Positions 35,542-44,441 are shown, counted from the first letter of the stretch. The stretch: DNA of 64,000 nt from Leptobacterium flavescens (GCF_010671605.1 NZ_JAABOO010000003.1:499993-563992); one strand, 5' to 3'. A program made the numbers and translations. The notes: a model not told the origin generated them from the sequence alone.

Positions 35542-36083
35542 TAACTATCTTCCCAATAACGTTTTTCAATGATCCTTACGTTCTCTGTATTTTTGATTGA
35601 TACTAAGTAACTCGCAAGTTTCTGAAGCCTATTATCATCTTTATTCCCTGTGAAAGGATCAATATAAATGGCATTACCGTAGTTCTCTCTAGTTTTTTCC
35701 GGAGAATCGTCTATAATAAGTACTTTTTCAAGTTCGAAACCTTGCTTTTTAACCTTTTTAAGCCGCTTTTCATGAATATATTTATCCAAATCCCGATTTA
35801 ACTTTGTTGTACAACGGCTTCGCCCCCATATAAATTGAAAGTAAACATTTTCAGGGCATATTTCCGTAACCACGGTGGTAACGTACTCATCGCCTGCAGA
35901 AGACCAGACAGCAAGCTCAAAGTCTTTATTGACAGTTTCTAAAAACCAATTTAAGTAGGGTCTTTTATATATTAAATAATCGTTATAGAAGAGATCGGCT
36001 CGAGAATCCAACTTATTTTTAGTAGCATGGATAAGAGTTTCATCCAGATCAAGTATCAGCAATATTTTTTTATTCTCATTCAA
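35541..36083 (-). CDS. NIF/FCP1-type HAD phosphatase
   Basis: 180-residue HAD phosphatase of the branch best known from eukaryotic FCP1/SCP phosphatases. LDLDETLIHA carries catalytic D12 and D14, YKRPYLNWFLE and LAVWSSAGDEYV follow as in the NIF domain, and VLIIDDSPEK is the acidic third motif. I start it at TTG 36083: no in-frame ATG or GTG lies between an upstream stop and the first catalytic motif, while an out-of-frame ATG at 36079 gives no protein. Substrate unknown; bacterial members are sporadic. Coupled to the LAS-like peptidase gene. Confidence 0.85.
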   Translation of the reverse strand: MNENKKILLILDLDETLIHATKNKLDSRADLFYNDYLIYKRPYLNWFLETVNKDFELAVWSSAGDEYVTTVVTEICPENVYFQFIWGRSRCTTKLNRDLDKYIHEKRLKKVKKQGFELEKVLIIDDSPEKTRENYGNAIYIDPFTGNKDDNRLQKLASYLVSIKNTENVRIIEKRYWEDS

Positions 36084-36150
36084 CTTTACTGCACAAACTT
36101 TTTAATAATTATTCTCTTTCTTGAAAGTACTTATAAGCATACTCTTCGAT

Positions 36151-36279
36151 TTAACCACTTAATTGGTTGCCATTTTCATCAAAAATATCATATAATTCCT
36201 GAACCCCTCCCAAAGTAGTAGCACCATCCAGGCCTAATAAGATTGAATAAAAAGCTTTAACAAATTCTTCTGTCGTCAT
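36151..36279 (-). CDS. Possible 42-residue small protein downstream of the DUF418 gene
   Basis: ATG at 36279 lies one base after the DUF418 stop codon, an arrangement favouring translational re-initiation. The frame encodes 42 residues, acidic and moderately hydrophobic, beginning MTTEEFVKAFYSIL and ending FDENGNQLSG, then TAA. Composition looks protein-like rather than random, but I know no family. Could also be the remnant of a longer gene. Confidence 0.4.
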   Translation of the reverse strand: MTTEEFVKAFYSILLGLDGATTLGGVQELYDIFDENGNQLSG

Positions 36280-36280
36280 A

Positions 36281-37504
36281 TTAAATCGCAGTTTTTTTCT
36301 TCAAAGGCAGTAATTTTTTATACGAAAAACATCTCCAAACCCATTCCAGGAGTCCGTAATTAAAATAGCTAAGCCAAAGCTTGCTAAAGATCACCTGAAA
36401 AACAAAAGTTGCCACTGCTATGGTAAGGGTTTCGGACGGGCTCAGGCTTTCATATAATTTAAATCCAACAGAACTAAAAAGAATGAGCCCGATAAGACTA
36501 TGCATGATATAATTGGTCAGGGCCATTCTCCCCACATATTTAAGAGGGTTAAAGAGTTTTTTCCAAAAGTTATATCGAAACAACCAGGTAATCAGCCAGA
36601 GATAGAAAAGTCCCATCAGCATATCGCAAATAAACATTAGCCGGTATATAAAGACCATTAGAGTTTCATCAGAGCGTAATTCTTCATTTTTCACCAAAAC
36701 AAAAAGAAACAACAACCTGTAAACATTGGAAAGGATGGCAATGATGATTACCGGTTTCCGAATGCGATGTATAAAGCTGTTTATATCGTAGATGATCTTG
36801 TTTTTTCCGAAATACAACCCCAGGAGGAACATGGCAAAAGCCACGGGCATAAGGTGAGAGAACAGAAGCTGTACATTGGACAGGTATTCTATGGCCCTCA
36901 GATGGATCCCGTCTAAATAGGAACCATTGCGAATGGTGGTTACGATCCCTTCCGAAGTATAAGCTTCCAGTCGTTCCATCGGATTAAATTGGCTGATGTT
37001 TAAAATAAATTCCATCAGCCGGTCATAAAAAGGGAACAGTAACAGAACTACGGCTGTTATAAGAATAAAGCGATTGGATCTTTTGATAAGCAAGGAAGTC
37101 AGCAGGCCCAAAAGAGCATATAAATGAAGTACGTCTCCAGACCAGAGGAAAAGAATATGCGCCAGCCCGAAAAGGAATAATATAGCCATCCTGCGAATAA
37201 AAAATGCGCTGGAAAAACTGTTCTGTTCCATTTGTTTTAATGCTTGCATAGAGATCCCAAGCCCAAAAAGAAAAGAGAAAATAGGAAAGAATTTGCTGTA
37301 AAAGAACAATTGCAGGATACGGATCGCCATCTTGTCAATACCGGATGTCCACTGCGCTCCAAAGGCATCTTGATTGATAAAGAGGCAATTCATGATCTCT
37401 ATATTCACAACAAAGATCCCGAAAACGGCAAAACCTCTGAAAATATCTAATAATTCAATTCTTTTTTTAGCTTTTACCGGAACAGTAGAAGTTGGATTGG
37501 TCAT
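36281..37504 (-). CDS. DUF418 (YeiB-like) membrane protein
   Basis: Multi-pass membrane protein of 407 residues with about ten hydrophobic segments. The N-terminus KRIELLDIFRGFAVFGIFVVN is the characteristic DUF418/DUF1624-like acyltransferase-related opening, and the C-terminal FNPLKYVGRMALTNYIMHS with WLSYFNYGLLEWVWRC is diagnostic of DUF418. The family resembles membrane acyltransferases, but no reaction is established. It marks the edge where sequence composition returns to that of the rest of the window. Confidence 0.88.
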   Translation of the reverse strand: MTNPTSTVPVKAKKRIELLDIFRGFAVFGIFVVNIEIMNCLFINQDAFGAQWTSGIDKMAIRILQLFFYSKFFPIFSFLFGLGISMQALKQMEQNSFSSAFFIRRMAILFLFGLAHILFLWSGDVLHLYALLGLLTSLLIKRSNRFILITAVVLLLFPFYDRLMEFILNISQFNPMERLEAYTSEGIVTTIRNGSYLDGIHLRAIEYLSNVQLLFSHLMPVAFAMFLLGLYFGKNKIIYDINSFIHRIRKPVIIIAILSNVYRLLFLFVLVKNEELRSDETLMVFIYRLMFICDMLMGLFYLWLITWLFRYNFWKKLFNPLKYVGRMALTNYIMHSLIGLILFSSVGFKLYESLSPSETLTIAVATFVFQVIFSKLWLSYFNYGLLEWVWRCFSYKKLLPLKKKTAI

Positions 37505-37570
37505 TTATTGGCTTTATAAACAACTTAAAGAAACAAAAAAGAATCGAAAAATAACAGGAAGTCACTTACT

Positions 37571-38989
37571 TTAATTTTTAGCCAACTCCTTGATCAAACC
37601 ACCAAAAATAATCCCGTGTAAAGGGTAAACAGCATACCAATACATCCTTCCTATCAAGCCTTTAGGGCGAAAAGTTGCGGTTTGGTATAAACGGCCATCT
37701 TCTATTTTAAATTCCAGCCAGGCTTCTCCGGGTAATCGCATTTCTGCAAAGAGCAATAATCTGCCCTGTTCTTTATCTGCATAAAGCACCCGCCAGAAAT
37801 CTATAGCATCTCCCGAAGAAATATGTTCAGGATGTGTTCTTCCCCTTCTCAGACCAACACCCCCAAAAAGTTTATCGATAAAACCTCTTAGTTTCCATAA
37901 CCAGGTAGCATAATACCAACCATTATCACCTCCTATCTTCCATATTTTGCTGATGCAGAGCTCCGTGTTTTTTACTGTTCTGTGTCTTTGATCGACGAAA
38001 CAACCATGAGTGGGAACTTTAAGGAATTCCGAAAGCTTATGATCAAATCTGCCACTGATAAAAGAATCTTTCCAGCTCGAAATGATCTGCAGTCGCTCAA
38101 TGGCGGAAAGAGTTCTTTGTAGTGCCTCATCATATGAGATTGGGTTAATCTCCAGGATATCATTTAACATGTTATTTCTGCAGATCACTTCCACCTTCAT
38201 ACTGCTTACAAGAGCAGTCGCCAGTTTGTAGGAGGTAGAAGTGATAAAATACAGCCAATAAGAAGAGAGTTTGGGGGTCATTACAGGTACTATATAGATC
38301 CACCTGCCCAACCCGCGTGCTTTTGCATAACCCAGAAGCATTTCTTTATACGATAAAATATCCGGCCCACCTATATCGAAACTTTGGTTGTATGTAGCGC
38401 TGTTAAACAAACACTTTTCCATAAAGCGAATAACATCACTTATTCCGATCGGCTGACATTTGGTGTTAAGCCATTTTGGAGCTACCATTACAGGGAGCTT
38501 TTCTACCAGGTCCCTTATAATTTCAAAGGAGGCGCTACCTGATCCGATAATGATCCCCGCACGTAAAGTTGTAAAGTTATAGTTTCCCTTTGCCAGTTCA
38601 TCTTCCACAGCTTTTCGGGAAGCAAGATGTTCTGAAAGCGCTTCTTCATTCACTATACCACTCAGGTAAATAACATGTTTTATTCGGGATCCTTCTACAG
38701 CTCTCCTGAAATTTACGGCTGATTCCCGTTCCAGTTTTTTATAATCGTTCGAAGACGACATAGAATGAATGAGGTAATATGCAGCATCAATATCCTTTGG
38801 AACCTTCTCCAGACTTTCGGGCTTCAGGAAGTCTGCTTCAATAATTTCAACTTTGTCTCCGAAAGCTTTGGGGAGAGGAAATCTGTTTTTGTCCCTTACA
38901 CAACAGACTACATTATATCCTTTGTTTAAGAGTACCGGTAATAATCGTTTGCCAATATATCCGGTAGCGCCGGTGAGCAGTATTTTCAT
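37571..38989 (-). CDS. SDR-type NAD(P)-binding protein with C-terminal DUF2867 domain
   Basis: 472 residues in two parts. The N-terminal extended/atypical short-chain dehydrogenase fold has the nucleotide motif ILLTGATGYIGKRL (residues 3-16) and AYYLIHSMSS near residue 70. The C-terminal part (from about 310) is the DUF2867 domain (GGDNGWYYATWLWKLRG, LLFAEMRLPGEAWLEF). This fused architecture is common in Bacteroidota; function unknown, with a possible role in quinone or lipid metabolism. Single gene, spaced from both neighbours. Confidence 0.85.
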   Translation of the reverse strand: MKILLTGATGYIGKRLLPVLLNKGYNVVCCVRDKNRFPLPKAFGDKVEIIEADFLKPESLEKVPKDIDAAYYLIHSMSSSNDYKKLERESAVNFRRAVEGSRIKHVIYLSGIVNEEALSEHLASRKAVEDELAKGNYNFTTLRAGIIIGSGSASFEIIRDLVEKLPVMVAPKWLNTKCQPIGISDVIRFMEKCLFNSATYNQSFDIGGPDILSYKEMLLGYAKARGLGRWIYIVPVMTPKLSSYWLYFITSTSYKLATALVSSMKVEVICRNNMLNDILEINPISYDEALQRTLSAIERLQIISSWKDSFISGRFDHKLSEFLKVPTHGCFVDQRHRTVKNTELCISKIWKIGGDNGWYYATWLWKLRGFIDKLFGGVGLRRGRTHPEHISSGDAIDFWRVLYADKEQGRLLLFAEMRLPGEAWLEFKIEDGRLYQTATFRPKGLIGRMYWYAVYPLHGIIFGGLIKELAKN

Positions 38990-39055
38990 CTATTGAAGAT
39001 AGTAATATTCATTCTTTTATAAAAGAACGTGTACCAACTTCATTTTAGATGATGA

Positions 39056-39790
39056 TTAACTATCATGAGTCTTTGAAGAAGAAGCCACCAGCCGGTTGAT
39101 CTCCTTTAATTCCCTATCTGTAAGATGTCGCCATTTCCCGACCGGAACATCCAGGGAAACATTCATGATACGGATGCGTTTTAACCGGGTTACCTCATAA
39201 CCGAGGTATTCGCACATCCTTCGTATCTGACGATTGAGCCCCTGGGTAAGAACGATCTTAAAATTGTATTTACTCAGCTGCTCTACATGGCATTTTCGGG
39301 TTACCGTGTCGAGAATGGGAACACCATTACCCATTTTCCGTATAAAATCTTTTGTGATAGGCTTATCTACCGTAACCAGGTATTCCTTTTCGTGATTATT
39401 CCTTGCCCTGAGGATCTTATTCACAATATCTCCGTCATTGGTAAGGAAGATCAGGCCTTCGCTGGGTTTATCCAGACGGCCGATAGGAAAGATCCGTTTT
39501 GGATAATTGATGTAGTCGATTATATTGTTTTTTTCCACCCGCGTATCCGTGGTGCAAACGATCCCGATAGGTTTGTTAAAAACCAGGTAAACCGGTTTTT
39601 CCTTAGGTTCCGAAACAGGCTTTCCATCCACCCTTACTTCATCATGAGGCCCTATTTTAGTACCCATTTCCGGGACTTTCCCGTTAATGGTAACTCTTCC
39701 TTCTTCGATGAGTTTATCCGCTGCTCTCCGGGAGCAATAACCTACTTCGCTTAAATATTTGTTGATCCTTTTTAACTGGTTTTCTTCCAT
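39056..39790 (-). CDS. rluF: 23S rRNA pseudouridine synthase RluF-like
   Basis: Pseudouridylates 23S rRNA (E. coli RluF acts on U2604). 244 residues: S4 domain at the N-terminus ([20 protein letters not shown]), then the catalytic domain with [19 protein letters not shown], whose Asp is the nucleophile, and the C-terminal [17 protein letters not shown] motif. Unlike the RluB-type gene at 25187 it has no basic extension. ATG 39790 places the S4 domain at residue 7. Confidence 0.92.
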   Translation of the reverse strand: MEENQLKRINKYLSEVGYCSRRAADKLIEEGRVTINGKVPEMGTKIGPHDEVRVDGKPVSEPKEKPVYLVFNKPIGIVCTTDTRVEKNNIIDYINYPKRIFPIGRLDKPSEGLIFLTNDGDIVNKILRARNNHEKEYLVTVDKPITKDFIRKMGNGVPILDTVTRKCHVEQLSKYNFKIVLTQGLNRQIRRMCEYLGYEVTRLKRIRIMNVSLDVPVGKWRHLTDRELKEINRLVASSSKTHDS

Positions 39791-39814
39791 TCGAACATTT
39801 TAACCTTCAGGAAA

Positions 39815-39851
39815 TGCAAAAATAGGCAGTCTCGGATAAAAACTGCCTATT
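39815..39851 (-). terminator. Terminator of the MerR regulator gene
   Basis: AATAGGCAGT (39821-39830), 11-nt loop, ACTGCCTATT (39842-39851): perfect 10-bp stem 12 nt past the MerR stop. On the minus strand it is followed by TTTTGCATTTC. Confidence 0.65.
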
Positions 39852-39863
39852 ATTTGATTAAAG

Positions 39864-40628
39864 CTACTCTTTTACCTTAAGATCGTTCTCACAGAACACC
39901 TGAATAGCGGCGTAGAGAAAATCTGCCAACCCTTCACGGTACTTCCCGTAGAAGGCGGTGAAGCGATCATCTTCTGTATACATTTTCCCGAGGTCGAGAT
40001 AACGTTCTTTGTTCACTTCATAAAAAGTATTCATATGCCGGAAATGCATTTCAACTCCCTTTTGTACCCGGATATCATCAATCTTAAGATCCATAAGATC
40101 GGCCAGCAGCCAGTTGATCTCTTCTCCTTTCTTTTGAGTATCTTCCCAGCCTTGTTTTTCCATTTCCCTTATACGGTCTTCAACTTCCGTTATCTTATCC
40201 TCGCCCCATTTCTCAACGGCTTCTTTCCTGTATTTCGCAGCTTCCTTAGCAGGAAAACCAGCGTAAATTTCGTCATCGGTCATCATTTTTTCCTTGTTTT
40301 TTAGTTCAACAATCGTTTTATCTACAGTTTTCAATAGCTGCTTCAGGCTGCTGAATCGCTTTTTTAGCTCCTTCTTATGGCTTTCCAGGGCAACGACAAG
40401 ATTGAAGGAAGGGTCATTAATAATGGCATCTATATCGCTGAGTGCGAACCCTAATTCCTTATAGAAAAGGATCTGTTGCAGTAACAGCAATTCCTTCCGT
40501 TCGTAAAACCTGTATCCCTTTTCACTCCTGAAAGAAGGTTTCAGCAAACCGATACGATCGTAATGATGCAGAGTGCGTATGCTTACTCCTGCCAGCTCTG
40601 ATAACTGTTTAACCGAATATTTTGTCAT
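39864..40628 (-). CDS. MerR-family regulator with TipAS-like effector domain
   Basis: Transcription activator of 254 residues from ATG 40628 (an in-frame TTG at 40640 is less likely). The N-terminal winged helix-turn-helix YSVKQLSELAGVSIRTLHHYDRIGLLKP is followed by a coiled-coil dimerisation helix and a C-terminal TipAS antibiotic-recognition-like domain (from about residue 115). TipAS domains bind thiopeptides or other hydrophobic ligands. A MerR-type operator within its own promoter suggests autoregulation. No obvious efflux or resistance gene adjoins it. Confidence 0.9.
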   Translation of the reverse strand: MTKYSVKQLSELAGVSIRTLHHYDRIGLLKPSFRSEKGYRFYERKELLLLQQILFYKELGFALSDIDAIINDPSFNLVVALESHKKELKKRFSSLKQLLKTVDKTIVELKNKEKMMTDDEIYAGFPAKEAAKYRKEAVEKWGEDKITEVEDRIREMEKQGWEDTQKKGEEINWLLADLMDLKIDDIRVQKGVEMHFRHMNTFYEVNKERYLDLGKMYTEDDRFTAFYGKYREGLADFLYAAIQVFCENDLKVKE

Positions 40629-40648
40629 GACTTTATTCAATTATGATG

Positions 40649-40681
40649 CAAACATAGTCTATGACCTAAGGTAAGGGTCAA
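40649..40681 (-). promoter_or_regulatory. MerR-type autoregulated promoter
   Basis: On the minus strand TTGACC (rc of 40676-40681), a 19-nt spacer and TATGTTTG (rc of 40649-40656). An inverted repeat TGACC-N9-GGTCA (40662-40680) occupies the spacer, the arrangement seen at MerR-family promoters with 19-bp spacing. Confidence 0.65.
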
Positions 40682-40705
40682 GAAAAAAATGAAGTTTTTT
40701 TATTT

Positions 40706-41362
40706 TCAGCTCCCTGGAAGCCTGCTTTTAATGTATTTGATCTGCCCGTTGTGATTGGATTCGTGCTCACATACATGAAACCATTTACAGTAGTTATTGG
40801 TTGGACCCCAGGGCCAGCTCTTATCTACTGCCATTAACCAGTCGTCGTCTCTTTTTGCAAATTCTGTAAGGGTGTTTTCTCTAACTTCACTTAGCTTTTC
40901 CAGGTAAAAATCCAGATCGTGCCCCTTGATCTTTTTCCTGGCCTGATCGCCCAGTCGGGAAGCTACGCTCCAGTTCTTACTATCTTCTTTAGACCAGTTG
41001 CCCCATCTTTTCCCTTCGAAGGTATGGATCTGATAAAAACGCTCTGTAGCTGCTAAATGCAGAAGCATTGCGCCGATAGAATTAGAATCCCCATCGTGAA
41101 TATAATCGAGATCTTTAACACTCATCCCTCTAACAGGCATGAGAATAACCCTTCGCATCCAGTTCATCATTGAGACCAGGGTCCCTATATGAGGTGAAAA
41201 ACCTTCTTTAGGACCGATGATGTTAATATCGTTTTCTGTCGTCGTGGAGTTGTCTGCATAAGCCAGTTGGGGCAGGGTAAATAAACTCCCCGTTCCAATG
41301 GCTAAAAGGGAGGACTTTTTAATAAAGGACCTCCTGCTCAATGGCTCTTTTTGATCTTTCAT
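40706..41362 (-). CDS. Tat-exported DinB-fold protein
   Basis: 218 residues with a twin-arginine signal (SRRSFIKKSSLLAIG, cleavage probably after LAYA near residue 36) and a four-helix DinB/DfsB-type domain. The histidines expected to bind a metal are visible in LLHLAATERFY and in FHVCEHESNHNGQI near the C-terminus. Enzymes with this fold include thiol-dependent transferases. A twin-arginine signal suggests export after folding with metal bound. Substrate unknown. Confidence 0.83.
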   Translation of the reverse strand: MKDQKEPLSRRSFIKKSSLLAIGTGSLFTLPQLAYADNSTTTENDINIIGPKEGFSPHIGTLVSMMNWMRRVILMPVRGMSVKDLDYIHDGDSNSIGAMLLHLAATERFYQIHTFEGKRWGNWSKEDSKNWSVASRLGDQARKKIKGHDLDFYLEKLSEVRENTLTEFAKRDDDWLMAVDKSWPWGPTNNYCKWFHVCEHESNHNGQIKYIKSRLPGS

Positions 41363-41481
41363 TTTATTGGTGTTTTAAGGTGTTTGTTATCTATAAACCT
41401 ATAGAAGAATTATGAAAGATCCGGGTTTAAGCCTGAATTTTATGAATAATTTGTGAGCTGAAACCCTTTGGCTTGAGGTAT

Positions 41482-42315
41482 TTATTGTTTCTTTAACAAG
41501 TACATATTCTCATCGAGAACTTCCTCTCTGTCCATTTGTTTTTTATGAGAAGCGTATTTTGCTGCCAGTTCAAAACAGTCCATATGATCCTCCAGGCGGT
41601 AACCTTCAATATTGTGATAAAAACTGTTGCTTATGGTCTGGTATTCAAATCGCTCATTCGGCACTACTTTTTCCTCAAAAAAAGAAATGAGTTTTTTAAA
41701 TGCGGAAACTTCTTCGATAGCTTCGGTATAGGAAACACTACCCACATAATCACCGCTGTTCTGGATCTTTCCAAATAGCTGGAAAAGTCGCTTGGTGTCA
41801 TCCCTGTTCAGGAAGAAAAGAACACCTTCAATCAGTATAAAAGAAGTTTTGTCTTTTTTAATAGCGTTTATTTCCGAAATCAATTTCTCTTCGTAGTCTT
41901 TATTAAAATCGGTACCGATATAGTGGATCTCTCTTGATGGCAACTGACCATTTGATTGCAGTTCCTGTATCCGCTTCTTTTTGTATTGAACGATATCCGG
42001 TTTATCGATCTCTATATTTATGAGATCTTCACCGAGCAGAAAAGGATACATGCTAAAACCGCTGCCAAAATTAATGAGGACTTCTATCTGGTTTTGTTTC
42101 GCCAGTTCGCTTATTTTATCATAAAAATACCGGTTACGCAGACAGTGAAGAAAAGGATCATGCCTGGACACGGTTTCGGCATAATCGGCTATCCACTGGT
42201 CTGTTTTTTTATTGTTCCAGAGTTTTGCATAAATGTCCTTGCTGATGTTTTCTTCGGATGCCCTGTAGGTAGAAGTTACAAATGCGGTCTCATGTATTTC
42301 TATACGGTTGCTCAT
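41482..42315 (-). CDS. Class I SAM-dependent methyltransferase, leucine carboxyl methyltransferase (PPM1/YktD) family
   Basis: 277 residues, cytoplasmic. The order of motifs fits the LCMT-like family: DPFLHCLRNRYFYDK near residue 50, the SAM-binding EVLINFGSGFSMYPFLL (about 76-92) followed by IEIDKPDIVQYKKKRI, and SFILIEGVLFFLNRDD (about 145-160). Bacterial members often methylate small carboxylic acids or are part of secondary metabolism. Substrate unknown; isolated gene. Confidence 0.87.
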   Translation of the reverse strand: MSNRIEIHETAFVTSTYRASEENISKDIYAKLWNNKKTDQWIADYAETVSRHDPFLHCLRNRYFYDKISELAKQNQIEVLINFGSGFSMYPFLLGEDLINIEIDKPDIVQYKKKRIQELQSNGQLPSREIHYIGTDFNKDYEEKLISEINAIKKDKTSFILIEGVLFFLNRDDTKRLFQLFGKIQNSGDYVGSVSYTEAIEEVSAFKKLISFFEEKVVPNERFEYQTISNSFYHNIEGYRLEDHMDCFELAAKYASHKKQMDREEVLDENMYLLKKQ

Positions 42316-42472
42316 TTAGTGTTTATTTACAGGCAGAAAAAGAAAATCTCATTGAGATTTCCTTAATTGATCTGCCTGAAGTTTGGCGTTTTATGTTTTC
42401 TCAAGATCTCATTTTAAGTTTACATGGATGAATTTATTAAAATGAAAAGGAAAATTCGTCAAACTAGCTTAT

Positions 42473-43444
42473 TTATTTAATATTACGGAACTGTATTCCG
42501 CCTTTCAGGTCTACAGAAACTATTTGTGATTCATCTTCAGAAATATCAAAGCTGTTTACAGAAGCTTTGTGTCCTACCCAGGTTTGAAGGAGTTTTCCGT
42601 TTTTTGCATCCCATTCCCGAATAGATCGATCAATTCCCGATGTATAGATCCTGTTATTGGCAAAACGGGCATTGAGTAATTTCATCTGATATGGGATACT
42701 TACGGTATCTCCGTTCTCCTGCAGGAATGGCCAGCTGGGGTGTTTAAGGCTAAACCTCAGAGAATCTTTCCCGGAATCGTATAAATAGAATTCGTTATGG
42801 GATAAAGCCAGAACATTTCCGTTTTTATCAACATCGGCCACACGCCCGGGCAAAGAGATCTCTTTGCGGAAACTGGTTTCGGACGGATTCCACAAGCTTA
42901 CTTTTCCTGCTCCGGTTAAATAGAATACCCCCAAATTATCCATACAACGTATGTATCGCCTGGGTAGCGAATCAGGATATTCGATTGACAGGTAGTCGTT
43001 TTTAATATCCCAGATACGATTCTTCCCGCTCAGATCTATCCCCATCAGGTAATTTTCATCTTCCGAAAGAAAGAGAGAAACACACCATTTTTCCAGTTCC
43101 AGTTCCCTGTTTACTTTACCTGTCTCTGCATCCAGTATGAGGATACCGGATTGATGAGTTGCCGCAATCAGCTCGTTACGGCTTTGAGCATATTTTAGCG
43201 CATAGATCTCATCTTCTACATTAGCGAGAACCTGATCTTCAGGCTGATCTTTGATCTTTCGGATTATTCTTCCGCTATAGGTAGAAACCACCGCTGTATC
43301 TTTAGACCCCATAAAGGCTACATCTGTATAGGCCAGGGGATTGATACCCGTAAGACCATTAGCTTGTCTTTTACTTTCTTTTTTACAGGCCATTGCCATT
43401 AGTAAAATGGCTAAAATGACGAGACTGTTTTTCAGGTTACTCAT
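42473..43444 (-). CDS. WD40-like repeat lipoprotein
   Basis: 323 residues from ATG 43444. The longer in-frame extension overlaps the upstream gene in another frame and hides the signal peptide, so I reject it. Lipoprotein signal with lipobox MAMAC at about residue 20. The rest is beta-rich with repeat units resembling WD40 blades (KVNRELELEKWCVSLFLSED, then GHKASVNSFDISEDESQIVSVDL at the end). Probably a periplasmic or surface beta-propeller acting as a protein-interaction module. It overlaps the end of the upstream gene by 8 nt, indicating an operon. Confidence 0.75.
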   Translation of the reverse strand: MSNLKNSLVILAILLMAMACKKESKRQANGLTGINPLAYTDVAFMGSKDTAVVSTYSGRIIRKIKDQPEDQVLANVEDEIYALKYAQSRNELIAATHQSGILILDAETGKVNRELELEKWCVSLFLSEDENYLMGIDLSGKNRIWDIKNDYLSIEYPDSLPRRYIRCMDNLGVFYLTGAGKVSLWNPSETSFRKEISLPGRVADVDKNGNVLALSHNEFYLYDSGKDSLRFSLKHPSWPFLQENGDTVSIPYQMKLLNARFANNRIYTSGIDRSIREWDAKNGKLLQTWVGHKASVNSFDISEDESQIVSVDLKGGIQFRNIK

Positions 43445-43931
43445 CTTTCTTGAAATTAAATTTTTTCCCTTTGCTGTACAGGTCAACGGCCAGGGTATCA
43501 TTATCCGTAAAAAGACTGAGCTTGTTTCCATTCCTGCTCCAAAGTATAGATGCTGCAGCACCCTGAGGTTCAGCAAGGAACAAGGCGTTTTGCTGGGTTT
43601 TGGAATCCAGGGTAAGGAATACATTCCCGTAATTATCGTCGGTTACATATCCACCTCTTTCCTGTCCTTCGGAATCAAATAAAAGGATGCCGGAAATACC
43701 GGCTCCTCCTCCGCGGGGATAACGATAACCGTGAAATGTGGGATCGGGTAGAGGTGCTCCCATCATTACACGTTCTACTCCTGAAGAATCGACTACTACA
43801 AGGCCTCTTACCTTCAGGACTTCATTGGAAAAATCTTTTTTGGTCGCATCCGAATAAAAAAGAAAGTAGCACAAAACCCCACTGAGAATGAGATTAAGCA
43901 CTACTGTGAAGTTTAAGAGTTTGTTTTTCAT
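43437..43931 (-). CDS. Membrane-anchored protein of unknown function, conserved type
   Basis: 164 residues from ATG 43931, which places a single hydrophobic segment (LNFTVVLNLILSGVLCYFLF) at the N-terminus. The extracytoplasmic part has regular beta motifs (VRGLVVVDSSGVERVMMGAPL, GISGILLFDSEGQERGGYV, DDNYGNVFLTLDSK) spaced like repeated hairpins. I cannot name a family. It is coupled to the WD40-like lipoprotein and may act with it at the cell envelope. Confidence 0.72.
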   Translation of the reverse strand: MKNKLLNFTVVLNLILSGVLCYFLFYSDATKKDFSNEVLKVRGLVVVDSSGVERVMMGAPLPDPTFHGYRYPRGGGAGISGILLFDSEGQERGGYVTDDNYGNVFLTLDSKTQQNALFLAEPQGAAASILWSRNGNKLSLFTDNDTLAVDLYSKGKKFNFKKDE

Positions 43932-44006
43932 ATAATTAGGTTGTTTATATGAAAGACGAGCAAAAACTCTATGTGTAACAAAAAGAGTTGTTTTTAACAA
44001 AAAGGG

Positions 44007-44441
44007 CTATGGCTCAAGAAGTTCTTTCATCAGGGGGAGTACCATTTCCCATCCTTTTACCGTATCCTCATATCTCTTCCGGCTTTGAGCTACCCCGGCA
44101 AAATCTCCCTGGCTGAGCTTTAACAGGGTTCCTTCCTGATCTTCCTCCAACTCGTAGGTGAGATTTACATAGTTTTCCGGGATATCTTCGATACCCATAT
44201 TCGGATCGAACATACTAAAACTGAGTTTTTCTCCCACATTAATTTCACCGATAACACCTTTAACGTAGATCACTTCCTTTCCGTCCTCTGTTTTTCCTTT
44301 CCAGAGAATAGGATCACCTTTTTTCCATGACGACAGCACTTCACAGCCAAACATATACTGTTTGGTCATTTCGGGATTGGTAAGCAGATCCCATACTTTT
44401 TCCTTTGTTGCTTTGAATAGTATTTCCTTTTTTACGATCAT
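44007..44441 (-). CDS. SRPBCC (AHSA1/START-like) domain protein
   Basis: 144 residues forming a single START-like ligand-binding fold of the Aha1-C type. The opening VKKEILFKATKEKVWDLLTNPEMTKQY is characteristic, and LTYELEEDQEGTLLKLSQGDF with the C-terminal KGWEMVLPLMKELLEP completes the fold. Ligand unknown. It lies downstream of the AraC regulator on the same strand with about 50 nt between, so the regulator may control it. Confidence 0.87.
   Translation of the reverse strand: MIVKKEILFKATKEKVWDLLTNPEMTKQYMFGCEVLSSWKKGDPILWKGKTEDGKEVIYVKGVIGEINVGEKLSFSMFDPNMGIEDIPENYVNLTYELEEDQEGTLLKLSQGDFAGVAQSRKRYEDTVKGWEMVLPLMKELLEP

Noticed and set aside
43445-43624. 60-residue N-terminal extension of the WD40-like lipoprotein
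   Set aside because: Overlaps the upstream gene in another frame and would bury a clear lipoprotein signal beginning at 43444.
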